A stretch of 64,000 nucleotides of DNA, taken from assembly GCA_006937955.1 (NCBI GenBank), contig SSNP01000051.1, forward strand, positions 1,470,750 to 1,534,749, in the 5' to 3' direction. Source of the stretch: Pachypanchax playfairii. Lineage: Eukaryota; Chordata; Actinopteri; Cyprinodontiformes; Aplocheilidae. The position numbers and the translations under genes were made by a program. Below are positions 1 through 14,251 of this stretch, one piece after another (the first letter of the stretch is position 1; every line of letters begins with the position of its first letter). The notes beneath the pieces were generated by a model that saw only the letters and a list, made by a program, of their open reading frames with translations, did not search any database and was not told the DNA's origin.

Positions 1-392
1 ATGAGGGTGAGACTTTAAACCACTTCAGAGCAGCATAGGAAACTGTTGTGTTTATATTCACCTGCATGTATCTTTGCTGTCATAGCATTATTAGCTGGTT
101 CAGTTTTGTCACGTCAAGGTGTGTTTACATTATTATTGTTTGTTTACATTATTGTTGTGTGTTTACATTATTATTGTGTGTTAACTGTTGAATGACCCTG
201 ATAATTTGGTAACTAGAAGACACAGTCAATGACTTTTGGTGTAACAACAAAAAGCTTTATAAAGAAAGTCTTCCTCCCGTTCAGATCAGTTTTAGTATTA
301 TTTTGGTTTGGATTTGCAAGACAGTTTTGTCATGAAGCTTTAATCTCATATTAACTATGTAACATCTGACACTGTTGGTTTTTCTTGGTCAG
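1..392 (+). other. smad2: smad2 intron (partial, left window edge)
   Basis: Non-coding sequence upstream of the first recognisable smad2 exon. It ends in a normal acceptor (TTCTTGGTCAG, AG at 391-392). At about 118-182 a short motif containing GTTTACATTATT is repeated three times, a local micro-duplication. No other feature is seen. Confidence 0.7.
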
Positions 393-3315
<2,923 letters not shown>

Positions 3316-5313
3316 ACAGCTAAAGAAATGCCCCAAAAACCCAGTTACAAAGATCTACATTACACTCTAAACTTAAGAGTATTTTCATGGAAAAAAAGAA
3401 GAAAATCCCACAAACATTTTTTTGTTTTTCTGACATTCTTCACAGTAGTTGTGGCCCAGTTTCACATCCCTCTTTTAACTTCTCACACACACACAGAGAG
3501 AGACAAGATCAAATGCACCCACACAGTTCCACTCACACGTGGAAACAAAGATTTATCAATAAGAAAAAATTGGCACTTTGTTACTCATCTATGTCATGCA
3601 CCTTGTTAAATTGCTTTGCCCCAAATCCTAATAACTAGATTTATTTGTGTTACAAATAAAATGTATATTGGTTTTAGTTTGGGAAGTGGGGAAATACCAA
3701 AAATATCTAAATATTTTCTCATTGTTGAAGATTTGCTTGTATAAATAACATGAAATTGAATGAAGTCATTTTTGTTCAGCCCGACATCATTGTTCTGAAT
3801 TGAAGTTTACTTTTCACTGAGCAACTTGGCCGAATCATCCGTCAGGTTTTTAAGAATGATGGCCTTGTAGACCGTTTTTCCTCTGAAGGAAATACCACAA
3901 TGTGTTTATAAGATATAATTTAAATTGATAATTCTATAGTATCTCTTTTTTCTACCTGTGGAAGCGTGTCGTTCTTAGACATGCTTCCAAGTGGACGTAT
4001 AGGAATGTTGATTAAAAAAGAATTTCCACATCTCTAAACAAGCTGCGTTGTCAGTCTGGTTGTAGTTTTATTTCTTTAAAGTTTTTGTTTATTATGACAC
4101 TCCTTGTTAGTTTAGATGCTTCCACACTGAACAACGTGACTATGAAGATTTTGGTCAGGGTCGTAACAGCGTGCTGGGCAGGGACCAGAGATCAGTGGTG
4201 ACTAAATAGCTTTTTTTTTTTTTTTTTTTGGACAAACACTGGGAGCCCTCGGTCTCTCCAGGGTGAATATTTAATGTCTCACCAGGAGAAGTTTTAAGGT
4301 ATCAGTGAATTAATTCTGTTCTTAGCCTTTATCCCCATTGTTTTACTGCATTTTTTTGTATTCTTGTGTAATTTTATATATGAATATACATAAAAATTTT
4401 CTGTCATTCATTTTTATTAAAATATTTTTAAGACCACAGTTATTTCTTAAAATTACAGGGATGCTTGTTCCCCTAAATTTCCAAAAATGTTTCTTTATCT
4501 CAATTAACAAGAAAATAGCTTTTTGCCCCATGATTTGCAGCTTCTAACTGTTTTTCTTTAAGAACTCGAGTGCATTAAAATCCACAAAACAATGATTTAG
4601 TGATTGTTTTAGAGGCAGGTTATTAAAAGACAAACAGCTTTATCCTGTTTTAAATGATTTTATTTTTCCACCAAGCACACATGACCTCTTCTTCCTTGGT
4701 GCTTTGTCAAGCGGGTTTAACCACAAAACAATTGGCTTTCAAAATGTTCCAGTCAGACATGATGAGAGTGAATGTGCCTGCACACTAAGATATTCTATGT
4801 TAATGTGTGTATTGTGTTCGTTCAGTCTATGAAGTACAGTATGTACAACAAGATTTACTACCTTAAACTCATTACCTGGCTGTTGTAAGTTTCACATGTG
4901 CCCAGTCCCGCCCCTTGATGTAAATGTGTTTACCATGTGGCACTAGAGATTGTACTTTAAGTGCACCTAGTGACGTTTGGATTTTGGGGAACTGATCCAT
5001 GTCTTTGGGTTCAGTGTTATATTGTTTTTTTATCTTTGGCCTACAACATATGAATGTGAAGAAAAAAAAAACAATTCAGACACTGATGTGGACCAGATGT
5101 GCATATGCATAACAGTAGTTCATTATGTGTGTATTTACCAGTAATCTTTTTGCAAAGCAGTCAGTACAGTAGATGTTGCAAATGTTTTACCAATAGAGGG
5201 CGGTATTATTAGAGCAGTTTATTTTTCTTTTGTTTGTTTTTTTGTTTGTTTTCCTGACCATAAGCTTCTCAGGCGTGTGGCATATTATGCAGACTTCATA
5301 AAACACTAATAAA
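3316..5313 (+). other. smad2: Probable smad2 3' UTR ending at AATAAA
   Basis: About 2 kb of AT-rich sequence without coding signal follows the smad2 stop codon. The best polyadenylation signal is AATAAA at 5308-5313, just before a T-rich stretch. A long 3' UTR is usual for Smad2 genes. A poly-T tract lies at about 4210-4229. The 3' end is inferred from sequence only; earlier signals could also be used. Confidence 0.55.
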
Positions 5314-5569
5314 GATTTTTATTCTCACGAATCTGTTTGTTTATTGTGATAACAATGAGAAGGAGCTGCAGATTATTAGATAGTGAACATTGGGGGTTTT
5401 GTGACAGAGTTGGTAAATTTGTAACCTTGCGCTGGGAGATTGATTCTCGTGAGATTTGGAGATTGAAATCTTTTTACAAACAAATGTTTATGTATTAATT
5501 GAGTAATAGAATTATACTGATCCCAGAGTGAACTTCATAAGCCTCTTGTAATATCTTAAAATTCATATT

Positions 5570-6170
5570 CAAACATATTTTATTGATCCCTGAAGGGAAA
5601 TTAAATGTTAGAACTCAGTTTTTCCTCTGAGAGTCAAACTGTGGACAGGAAGGAACCCTAACCCTGTAGCAGTTTGTGTTGCAGCAGATCTGAAGACGCC
5701 TCTGACCGAGACACTCTGTTGTTGAATTATTGTGTTGTGAAGAGGATGATGAGGGTTTCCATCATGTTCTTCATCCTCTTTTGGACAATCAACTCACGAG
5801 ACTCTAGAACAGAACCAGCCCTCCTTATAAATCTGTTCAACCTCTTCATGTCACCTGCTCTGATGCTCTGCCCCCCAACAGGTGACTGCAGATGTGATCA
5901 CACTTATAAAAGATCTTCAACATCTTGCTGCAAGTGTTGAAGGATCTAATCTTCCTGAGGAAGTCCAGTCTACTCTGTCCCTTCCTAAAAACAGCATTAC
6001 TGTGTCTCCAGTTCAATCTGTTGTCCAGGTGAACACCAGGTATTTATACTCCTCCACCACCTCAACTTCTTCTCCATGATGGAAATGGGTTTTGGTATGT
6101 TGCTGCTATTCCTAAAATCCACAATCATCTCCTTTGTCTTGTTCACATTGAGTTACATTAAAGAAATATT
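5570..6170 (-). mobile_element. Degenerate LINE, reverse transcriptase C-terminal half
   Basis: Read on the minus strand: an LNVNKTKEMIVDFRNSSN-like block, then a broken thumb/connection region (RSFNTCSKMLKIFYKC), then RT tail sequence and a terminal TTTATTGATCCCTGAAGGGA block (3' tail) near 5580-5600. Stops and frameshifts are present. It belongs to the same family as the copies at 1617-1800, 36600-38760, 45740-46055 and 63880-64000. Jockey/CR1/L2-like by motif; clade not proven. Confidence 0.75.
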
Positions 6171-6239
6171 GAAAATTAACAATAAATTGTACATTATTAG
6201 CATTTACTAAAGTTAAATCTTAAAGATTAAAGAATTACT

Positions 6240-6897
6240 GGGTTTTTGTTTGTCCACCTGCTTCTTGAGGACTGAACACAAGTTATAAATCAGATTAAGT
6301 TCTGGGGAGTTTCCTGGTGTTTTGTTCCCACTTAGTTCTCATGACCCGGAGCTCCATCATGTTGGAAAAGGCAAACTGTTCCTGGATGTTGGATGAAGTT
6401 GTTGTTGGAGGATGTTTTGGTTTCATTCTTTATTCATGGATGTTTTTGTGACTGAGTCCAGTTCATTAGATGATCAGCAGCTTCACACATGATGATCTCA
6501 GGATGTTTTACTGTTGTGGACTGAAGTTCCTGATGATTCAATAGGTGTGGATCATTTATACAACATGATGATGCTGCATGTGTTTCTTTGTTGGTAACCA
6601 TGGTTACCAGGAAGAACACAGTGACATAATGACCTCCAGCCTCGAGCTCGTCAACATTCTCACCTGTTAGTGAGAAGATCATTGAAATGTTCTCAGCAGG
6701 TTGTTTTACAGCAGCGATGAAACGGAGTGGAAATTGGGTTTTTGGGGTTAAGTTCATTTTCATGACAAAGAAGCACTTTATGATTCATCTGATCTTTATA
6801 ACATTCTGGACTTTAAATCGCTTTAATAAAAACTGAAGCAGTAAACTTTGTGCAAACCAACATTTGTGTCAGTCTCCAAACTTTTGGCCATGACTGA
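6240..6897 (-). mobile_element. Tc1/mariner-like transposon remnant
   Basis: On the minus strand the sequence follows a Tc1-like transposase: blocks equivalent to the 'CTCCATCATGTTGGAAAAGG' region (about 6350-6369), GGATGTTTTGGTTTCATTC, TTTATTCATGGATG and CTCAGGATGTTTTACTG. The right edge CCAAACTTTTGGCCATGACT (about 6876-6895) resembles the terminal inverted repeat of teleost Tc1 families. Reading frames are broken and the left TIR was not found. A perfect 16-bp palindrome (GGTAACCATGGTTACC) lies inside near 6594-6609. Confidence 0.75.
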
Positions 6898-7281
6898 ATG
6901 CATGTAGTCTGCATTCATTCAAAATACATTTATGCCAAATACTTTGTTTAAAATACAGCATCTTAACAAAATTTATTTAAAATGAACTTGAATAATTTTA
7001 CATTAATTTATTTAAAATTTTAAAATAGATTTTTAATGTTTTTTAATGACAAAGTATTTATGTGCTTCTGCCAAGGATGAATAAAGTACTGATTTCAGTT
7101 TAGTGCTGAGTGTGGATACTTTACAATGGTATTAAAATATTTTTGTAAAATACTTGCCCAAAATTACATTCATGAGAATCAACTGCATATTTTAAACAGA
7201 TTTGTCCTTTCGCGGCCACCGTAAGCTCCGTCATCTGTTGCTAGCTTTAGCTAAGTTGCATTTAGCTGTTTCAGATCCAAC

Positions 7282-8176
7282 ATGGCATTTACATTATATT
7301 CTTTAATTCAAGCTGCGATCCTGTGCGTCAACGCCGTGGCGGTATTACATGAGGAAAGATTTTTGAGTAAAAGTAGGTGTCTTTGTCCGGAATGTTTTAA
7401 TTTATCAGTAATTTCAACCGTTTTATTAGCTTTGTTTGCTAATCTGCTTCTGAACAGTTTGAGTGACGAAAGTTACTGTAGCCGGTTAACAGTTTTAATC
7501 AGGCATTTAATATGAAAGCAGCTTTTAAATAACACCTTTAAGCACTTACAGTCATAGCAGGCTGATTAACGCTAGTATTTATTTATTTAATTAATTTCAA
7601 CCTCCATATTTACAGTTTGTTACATGATTGAACAGGAGTGAGCAGTTAGGAGTGTGTTTGTTTAACTCATCGTCTTTCAGATGAAAAAGAAATGCGATTA
7701 GTTAAAAGTCAAACTTGTAAAAAATGACATTTCCTTCTGTGATTCTGTTAGTTTCATCCTGTTTCATGTGCTAGTTTATTGGTATAAAATAACTTTAGTT
7801 TTAATTATTTCCTTTGTGATCACTTGCTGCTAACCCACACCAGATGAGACAACGTGTATTATCCACAAACCTTACACATTTTCAATTTTTTTTATATTTG
7901 CCATTTATGTACGTGAAAAACATTTTTTGACCCAGAACCGATCCTTGAGGTAGCTCACAGTGTCCATCATTTTTTTCTGAACAATATTTCCATCATCAGC
8001 TGTGTCGAGATTCGAGATCTTAAGATCTAAAAACACACATTTATTTATTTTCTATTCAGTTGGTTGGGGTGTGGACCAGAGTGTCGGAGGATTTGGTGAA
8101 GAACCAGGAATCAAAGCTCAGCTGATGAACCTGATCCGTTCTGTGAGGACAGTCATGAGAGGTGGGTGTCCAACTC

Positions 8177-8224
<48 letters not shown>

Positions 8225-8323
8225 GGTTTAAATGTGTGTGATTAATCATAACCTTTTCTCCCTGCAGTACCGCTGATCGGTGTGAACGCAGTCTGCATTG
8301 TTCTCCTCATACTGTTTGGATGA
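7282..8323 (+). CDS. ier3ip1: Immediate early response 3-interacting protein 1 (complete)
   Basis: Small ER membrane protein of the early secretory pathway, related to yeast Yos1. Three exons: 7282-7372, 8060-8161 and 8268-8323 (TGA 8321-8323). Introns are GT-AG and phases agree. The joined product is 82 aa, which is the length I recall for human IER3IP1. It starts MAFTLYSLIQAAILCVNAVA, continues LHEERFLSKIGWG, then FGEEPGIKAQLMNLIRSVRT and VMRVPLIGVNAV, ending LILFG. Two hydrophobic segments (about residues 3-22 and 63-82) flank a polar loop. The ATG follows a short CpG-containing stretch (7208-7230). Intron 2 has a (CT)n(CA)n microsatellite. It lies about 2 kb downstream of smad2, consistent with the SMAD2/IER3IP1 neighbourhood on human 18q21. 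Confidence 0.97.
8178..8224. repeat. (CT)n(CA)n compound microsatellite
   Basis: A run of CT dinucleotides passes directly into CA dinucleotides within ier3ip1 intron 2, 17 bases past the exon 2 donor. Confidence 0.95.
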
Positions 8324-8585
8324 TTAAAAAAAACAGTGAAGCTGCCAGGAGAAGATGTTCATCTGCTCAGGAAGCCATGTGAAAAAACAGTTGCACAAAT
8401 TCTCAGTCTAAATATGAATGTTTTTTATATATATAAAGAAAAACCAATCATCTGTTCTCCAGAATAAATATTATAAACACAAAGTTACATGTGAATTTAT
8501 TAACAGTTTTCAACTGGTAACTTCTGTGACCTAAACGCACTAAACATGTAAATAAATTGTTGAAAATGTTGTAAAAATTCTCAAA

Positions 8586-8591
8586 AATAAA
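8586..8591 (+). promoter_or_regulatory. ier3ip1: ier3ip1 polyadenylation signal AATAAA
   Basis: AATAAA about 265 bp after the ier3ip1 stop. The next gene's ATG is only about 70 bp further on (8664), so the two genes are tightly packed head to tail. Another AATAAA-like signal occurs at about 8463. Confidence 0.6.
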
Positions 8592-9649
8592 GAAGTTTTT
8601 AAAACCAGTGTGTTAAAGCGTGTCAGTGCTGGTTTTTGTCCCAGTGCGCTTCCCGTAGTAGAAATGGGCACCACGCAGAGCTGTATGGTAGCGTCCTTTT
8701 CTGTTTGCTCAGTGTATTTACTTTACTTTCACATTTATTGTTCTCATAAATGGATGAAAACAAGTGTGTTGAGTAGCGACAAACTCCCAAGTTTTTTATA
8801 TCTTTTCGTGAAATACACGAGAAGCGTAGTCACGCGGAGGACAGGCTACCTGGACACGAAATCCTCCACAACACCAGTGTACACAGTGTTAAACTGCAGG
8901 TGAGCTCCGTTTGACGAAGGTTAAACATCGCAGAGCTTCTCACCGACATTCTGTGTGTTTTTAAGGCTGCAGAGCTCGTTGTTGAGGAGATTCTGCAGCG
9001 CTGCAGGTTATGGTTGGGATTATCCAGACTCGGAGTACAGAGACATCCCGATATGTTTCCCAGAATTCCTCTGTCACAGACTTCTACTCATGATTTTAAG
9101 TGATAAAAACTTCAGGCTCAGTCCTTCTGGTAGGACACTTGAATTCACATATTAGACACATTATAAATCAAGATAGATATTTAGTAACCATGAATTAAAT
9201 GTTTGATTCATTTATAAATTTGTAAAATTGTGATTGTTGTCATTTGTAAACTGTAAAATTATGAGGGAAGTAAGTAAATCGCTGCTCTAATCTTAATACT
9301 GATCATAAAAAAAACCCCTATATCTGGATATTTGTTCCACAGATAAAATATTTTTGTCATGGAAATGACCTTTTGCCAGTCAATGTTAAAAGATCCATGT
9401 TTCACTGATTATGTTGTTTTGTTTTTAGGTTTAATTCGTGTGCGTCAGAGTTTGAAAAGCATTCAGCCTATCGACGAGCTGAAAAAGGGTCCATTTGTAC
9501 TGCAGGTGGGAGTTCAGGGGTATCAGCAGACTGACGGAGGGGTGGAAGTGGACATCCGTCTATCTGCTGCTTCACATTCTGGATCCCCCGTGTGGGAGAG
9601 TGTCGTCACATTTTTGTCCAAAAGCAGCAATCATAAGAACAACACATAT

Positions 9650-10015
9650 TTTTTTTTAGACTCACGAGATGCCGCTGATAAAGTCTTTTTTTTCTTCGTG
9701 GTGCCACTTTTTTGGGGGGTGAGAGTGGATGCAGGTCGTTTGCTGGCTGCAGAAACATCCATAAGTATACCTTCAGTGTTTGAATCCAAGTCCACGGCGG
9801 CCATGTTCTTCCTGTTCAAGAGCTGTCGGCAACGAGCATGCAGCGTCAATTTACGTCACATCCCTACAACTGCGCGGGAAATTCGGACGTCGAACTGCAG
9901 CGCATTATGTAGCACACAGCGTGTCCAAGGCAACAGACATATATGCGGATGGCCTCGTTATTTTGGGTTTTTAATGCTTCATGACCCATTAGCATTGAAT
10001 AAACTGGAAATGCAT
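9650..10015 (-). mobile_element. Transposon-like insert directly after hotdog exon 3
   Basis: A GC-richer block bounded on the left by a T-run (an A-run on the minus strand). On the minus strand it contains a start in good context (AACATGGCCGCCG, about 9796-9808) followed by MAAVDLDSNTEG and a Lys-rich stretch (GTTKKKKTLSAASRESKKK). A short CpG-bearing leader (CGTGACGTAAATT-like) precedes it. It looks like the promoter and first exon of a DNA transposon or retrocopied gene; the family is not identified. The insert sits where the hotdog exon 3 donor should be. Confidence 0.4.
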
Positions 10016-10483
10016 GTGTAGTTTTTCACAAATCTTGCCTTAAGTCCCTTTAAATATGTACCGGTAACATAAACAAATATGTATTTAAAAATGATTTTTT
10101 TCCAAACTGTTTTTAGAATACAGCTGGTTAAAAAATTTAAAATACTGTAGCCTGCTAGTAAAAGTCATTGCTCATTATCTTCATGTTCCGTGCAGCTGCT
10201 CTAGTTCCTTCTTGAACATCCAGATTGACCTTTAACTTGAAAGCTTCATCATGTGTTTTTCATGATGAGGGTCAGTGTATAAATCACAAAATGAAGAATT
10301 TAGTGTGATTTAATTCTGTTTCATTGGTCTGATGTGATGAAGTGAAATGTTTTGGCGACATGAACCTCATTTGACTGTAAAAGTCCATAAATTAGTCACA
10401 TCATTGTTTAAGGCGCAGTGTTCAAAACGTGTGAAAAAGTAGTTAATAGTCCAGAAATTAGGGTAATGAGTCATATCTATAGT

Positions 10484-10702
10484 TTGTAGATCAGTGTTTC
10501 CCAACCCTGGTCCTCAAGGCACACTGTCCTGCATGTTTTAGATGTTTCCCTGTTCCAACACAGCTGAGTTAAATGAGCAAATTACCAAACAACTTGTCTT
10601 GTAATTTCCTCATTTAACTCAGCTGTGTTGGAACAGGGAAACATCTAAAACATGCAGGACAGTGTGCCTTGAGGACCAGGGTTGGGAAACACTGTTGTAG
10701 AG
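10484..10702. mobile_element. hAT-type palindromic (foldback) MITE with 8-bp target duplication
   Basis: Two nearly perfect inverted arms (about 10492-10586 and 10601-10694) begin CAGTGTTTCCCAACCCTGG and end with its complement. The loop is very short. Flanks are TTGTAGAT (10484-10491) and TTGTAGAG (10695-10702), an 8-bp duplication with one mismatch, as expected for hAT. It lies in the intron before the last hotdog exon. Confidence 0.85.
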
Positions 10703-11052
10703 TGTATTTAACAGAACTGGTTAGATTTTTTCATGGTTGTTTTATTCCGTCAGGGGTTGGAGTCCTCACGGCTCCCGTCAACATCACAGCTCAGTTTAAT
10801 GAGCCTTTGCTGATGGAGGGAAACGTCATAATCAGGTTCTGGGAGGCAGCAACAAACGTTGGTGGATCTTCTGCTAAAAACGTGTGTTTCCTCCTGCAGC
10901 GACGAGGACACGCCCTCTGTCACATGGAGGGACGGATTTTTAGGTCTTAATTCAAATAAAAATGGAGTGATTAGTTCTGGAAATTCTTCTGTTTTGTTCT
11001 TTTTCATTGTAAACAACTCTGTAATTAAACTAGAAAATCACTCATAGATCAC

Positions 11053-11398
11053 AGACCTCCACCATTACTACATCTGGTGTAAAAGTAACAGCATTTCAGA
11101 AAAAGAACATCATACCAACAGTAAAATATGGTGGTGGTAGTGTGGTGGTCTGGGGTTGTTTTGCTGCTTCAGGACCTGGAAGGTTTGCTGTGATAGATGG
11201 AACCATGAATTCTACTGTTGGATTTTTTTTTCTCCCTAAATAATAAAAGCCATCATATAAAAACTGCATTTTGTGTTTACCGGTGTTATCTTTGACTAAT
11301 GGTTAAATGTGTTTGATGATCAGAAACATTTTGTGTGACAAACATGCAAAAGAATAAGAAATCCAGAAGGGGGCAAATAGTTTTTCACACTACTGTAT
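11053..11398 (+). mobile_element. Tc1/mariner-like element, internally deleted 3' part
   Basis: A + strand frame reads FQKKNIIPTVKYGGGSVVVW then GCFAASGPGRFAVIDGTMN, a conserved Tc1 transposase block (about 11090-11215). After it the sequence jumps to a Tc1-type 3' terminus, GGGGGCAAATAGTTTTTCAC to CTACTGTA (ending about 11397). The 5' half and the region between are missing. Confidence 0.85.
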
Positions 11399-11435
11399 TT
11401 ATTACTTAATATTTACAGTAAGTGACACATTTTCA

Positions 11436-12000
11436 TTAAAGCTACAGTATGTAAGAATTAGACCTTGTCATCAAATCTGAGTCACGCAGTTCATGTAGAA
11501 AAAAAAAACATCCGCTCTCAAGTCACTCACCCCCTCCCCTCCATGATATTTCTGTTGGGTTGCCAGTTCCAATGTTGATCCTCATTTAGTTTCTCTTGTA
11601 TTTGTTCAATTTTTGGGAATGTCTGAAGTCCTATTTGTTCAGTATTGAGTTTTCCTAAGTGTATTTGAACGCCCCATCACATGCAGCTGAGCTGCTCAGT
11701 TGGAAGGATGTGGTGGTTTCTTACTTTTTGCTGCTGGTCGTTGTAGAATTCCAGCTGCTTGTGTTGAAGACTTGGCAGCCTTGCAGACTCACATGTGATT
11801 CGTTATAGAACCAGGAAGTCTGGACGTGTAAAGACTTATTCCAGTCCAGACTAGCTTTTTTTAAAATGACAGAAACTAGTGACCACCCAGCCGGCTGAGA
11901 TCGAGATCTGTTACAATGTGACTTTATTTTCAACATCGTGGGACATTAAGACTGTTATGTGAGTATTTCACTGTAAAATTCTTACATAATGTACCTTTAA
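11436..12000. mobile_element. TTAA-flanked non-autonomous DNA element (piggyBac/Kolobok type)
   Basis: The left end at 11436 (TTAA, then AGCTACAGTATGTAAGAATT) and the right end (AATTCTTACATAATGTACCT, then TTAA at 11997-12000) are inverted repeats with two mismatches. TTAA at both edges is the target duplication used by piggyBac and Kolobok elements. About 565 bp long, no transposase frame. Confidence 0.8.
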
Positions 12001-14250
12001 ATATCTGTTATGAAAATGATCTACTGATTGATTTTTCACTTGTCAAGTGAAAATTTTTTAAATAAAGTTCTAACTTTGTTCCATTAACCAGAACTGTTCA
12101 TATCAGGTTAATTATTTTCAAGTGATCATGAGAATTAAATGTAAGTGCTGGAGGTTTGGAACTGGACGTCCATCATCTGCACTGAGAGTCAGACTTTTAC
12201 ATTTTTGATCAGTTCAGTACTCTTGTTTGCAGCTGTGTGAAGGTCTGTCGTCCTGCATTATTTATATAAACACATTTAGTGCACGGCACTGAGAGAAGTG
12301 ACGTTTCACGCATCCTTGCACAGCTGAAACACTTCATCATAAAAAAATAAGACTGTTCGAGCATAAAAGGAGGAATTTAAAGGTTTATTCTAAACGTTAT
12401 TCTTTTAACAATAATGACCTATATTTTAAAAAAAATCAAATATAATTTAATTCACTTTTGTGACCTGTGCTTCTTCATGACTAAGTGTTAAATATGAAGC
12501 TACAGCAGGACATTTACCATGGAACAAAAAAAGTCTGATTTTGAGTGATTTTTTTAACAGCGAGTCCTAAAATCTGTTGCAATAAATGTCTTTGGTGTCA
12601 GATAACTAATCCATACAGTAACATTATCCCTGTTATTTTGTTCCTGTTTCTGGATGAATTCCAGTTTCTTTCTGTTCTTTACATTGTTTTTATTATTATT
12701 AATGAAATAGTTTGAAATCGTTTCCAAAATTTTTTTATGATAGTAAATAAATTACTTGCTTATAATAAGCTACAGTAATAAAAACAAGCATCAGATGAGC
12801 TCGCAGGCAGGAAGTCCCTCTGAGCTGGCGTCATTTCTAATGATGGGGGGGGGGTGCAAAGAGTCTTTGTTTAAAGACGCCAGCTCAGAAGACAAGTCAG
12901 GTTCATCAGAGCTACAGCAGATCAGACAGGAAGCTGACGGCTCCGCTTGTCTCCGCCATGTGGTTTTAATTACAGCTGCTTCATCTCTGAAAGATTCAGG
13001 TAAATTATATATTTCTAATGGATTTATATCGTATTTATCTCTTTTCATCAGAGGGTTTAGTTCCATATACTAAAAATACATATATGGAACACAGGAGACT
13101 GAGTTAATAGGGTTTTTTTATTATTATTATTCATCTGAAACAATATTTGATGTATTTTTTAATTGTTAAAGTTACTGTCTGGTGGTTTGTTTTCACTGCT
13201 GAAACAAAGTCAAACTATAACGTGTTTAAAATCATGTGTTCGTGCTCGGTGCACATTCTAAGCTGAATGGGAGCATTTTTAAATGCACAATGATATTATT
13301 CATTTATAAAGTCCCGATTCTGTCATGCATGTGAATCATTCACGTGTAACAGGGTCATTTTGTCAAACTTGTGCACGTTGCAGTACATTCAGCCTGTAAA
13401 CTGGAAACCCTGCTTATAAATAAATACATATTATCCTAAACATGTTCTGTTTTAAACAGGAATTAAAATACAGTTATTCTGTGTAACATTTTACACAGCT
13501 ACTGTTCAGGTGGCATATTTAGGACACTGACTGGACCGTCGACCCAGCTGATGTTGAGCGGGACACTAAGTGTGAGATGTTTCTGGGACAGAAGAAAAAG
13601 ACTGCTGCTGTTTTTTAAAGAGATAAAACGTCTCGTCTCTGTTAGATCACGTTGAAGGAATGAATCTGTCTCCGTCTTCAAAGTGCCGGTCCTCGGGGAA
13701 TGCAAGTTTTTTTTTTTTAAGTAACAGCTTCGTGTCTTTATTCAAAGAGTTTAATATTAACTGCAGTTTGTTCTATTTTACTGGCCCACTGTGGTTTTAA
13801 ACAACTCTGCTGCTCTTAATGTGATTTGCCCCACTTACAAGCTCAGTAACAAACATGAACTGAATACATAAATACTCAAACATTCATGAAATCATCTCAA
13901 CATGATCAAATAAACTCTTAAAAAGTAAAATAAAGCTTCTTTACAATTACAGTACGTTTTAAAAGTATATATAAGCAACTGTTTGTACAGAAGTGAGAAA
14001 TGTTTCACTTAATATCTGCTGTTTGGGATTGTTCTCGTGTTACAGAACCTCATGTGGGTCAAGTTCATACTCAGATCCTGTAGCTGCAAAACAAGTCCAA
14101 ATCCTCATCCTCTACCACCATGCTGCAAAGTTTTAGTCTTGTTTTGTTTTCATGCTCATGTTCATCTGCTGTCCAAACATTTTGGATCCAGATGTTTTAT
14201 AATTTATTCTAATGCTGCTTGTCTTTTTTCAGTTCAGCTGCTATGAAATA
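12001..14250. other. Intergenic, no gene recognised
   Basis: AT-rich sequence with no exon-like or repeat signal I can name. Short open frames (for example about 12756-13073) lack similarity to anything I recognise. A small inverted repeat (GAGCTGGCGTC / GACGCCAGCTC) lies at about 12821-12888. 13230-13430 looks non-repetitive and could be conserved non-coding DNA, but this cannot be judged without an alignment. Confidence 0.5.
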
Positions 14251-14251
14251 T

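Larger units (their letters stand above)
8664..10950 (+). pseudogene. Hotdog/MaoC-like dehydratase-family gene, apparently lacking its central exon(s)
   Basis: Exons by phase: 8664-8899 (ATG 8664), 8966-9129, 9429 to about 9640, and a last exon 10754-10950 (TAA). The N-terminal part has a hydrophobic segment, then GWDYPDSEYRDIPICFPEFL, LIRVRQSLKSIQPIDELKKG and PVWESVVTFLSK. This resembles the first hotdog fold of bacterial MaoC-like proteins (a 'W-E-S-V-x-T-x-L' ending). The last exon reads GVGVLTAPVNITAQFNEPLL and then a GHALCHMEGRIF end, resembling the second fold's C-terminus. The expected central part, with the hydratase signature (G-D-x-N-P-I-H) and HGMW-type helix, was not found in any frame between. 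Exon 3 has no fitting donor: the last exon needs a phase 1 partner, and the only good GTGAGA (9719) gives phase 0. Transposon-like DNA follows exon 3 at once. Either a recent pseudogene or a strongly altered gene; the family assignment is from pattern memory. Confidence 0.55.

Noticed and set aside
9429..10021. Treating the 220-codon open frame as one hotdog exon
   Set aside because: Similarity stops at about 9640. The rest is CpG-rich transposon-like DNA whose better reading is on the minus strand.
12756..13073. 105-codon frame in the gap before the minisatellite as a possible exon of the CaaX gene
   Set aside because: It has a poly-G tract and no recognisable domain. Splice signals do not link it convincingly to 33964.
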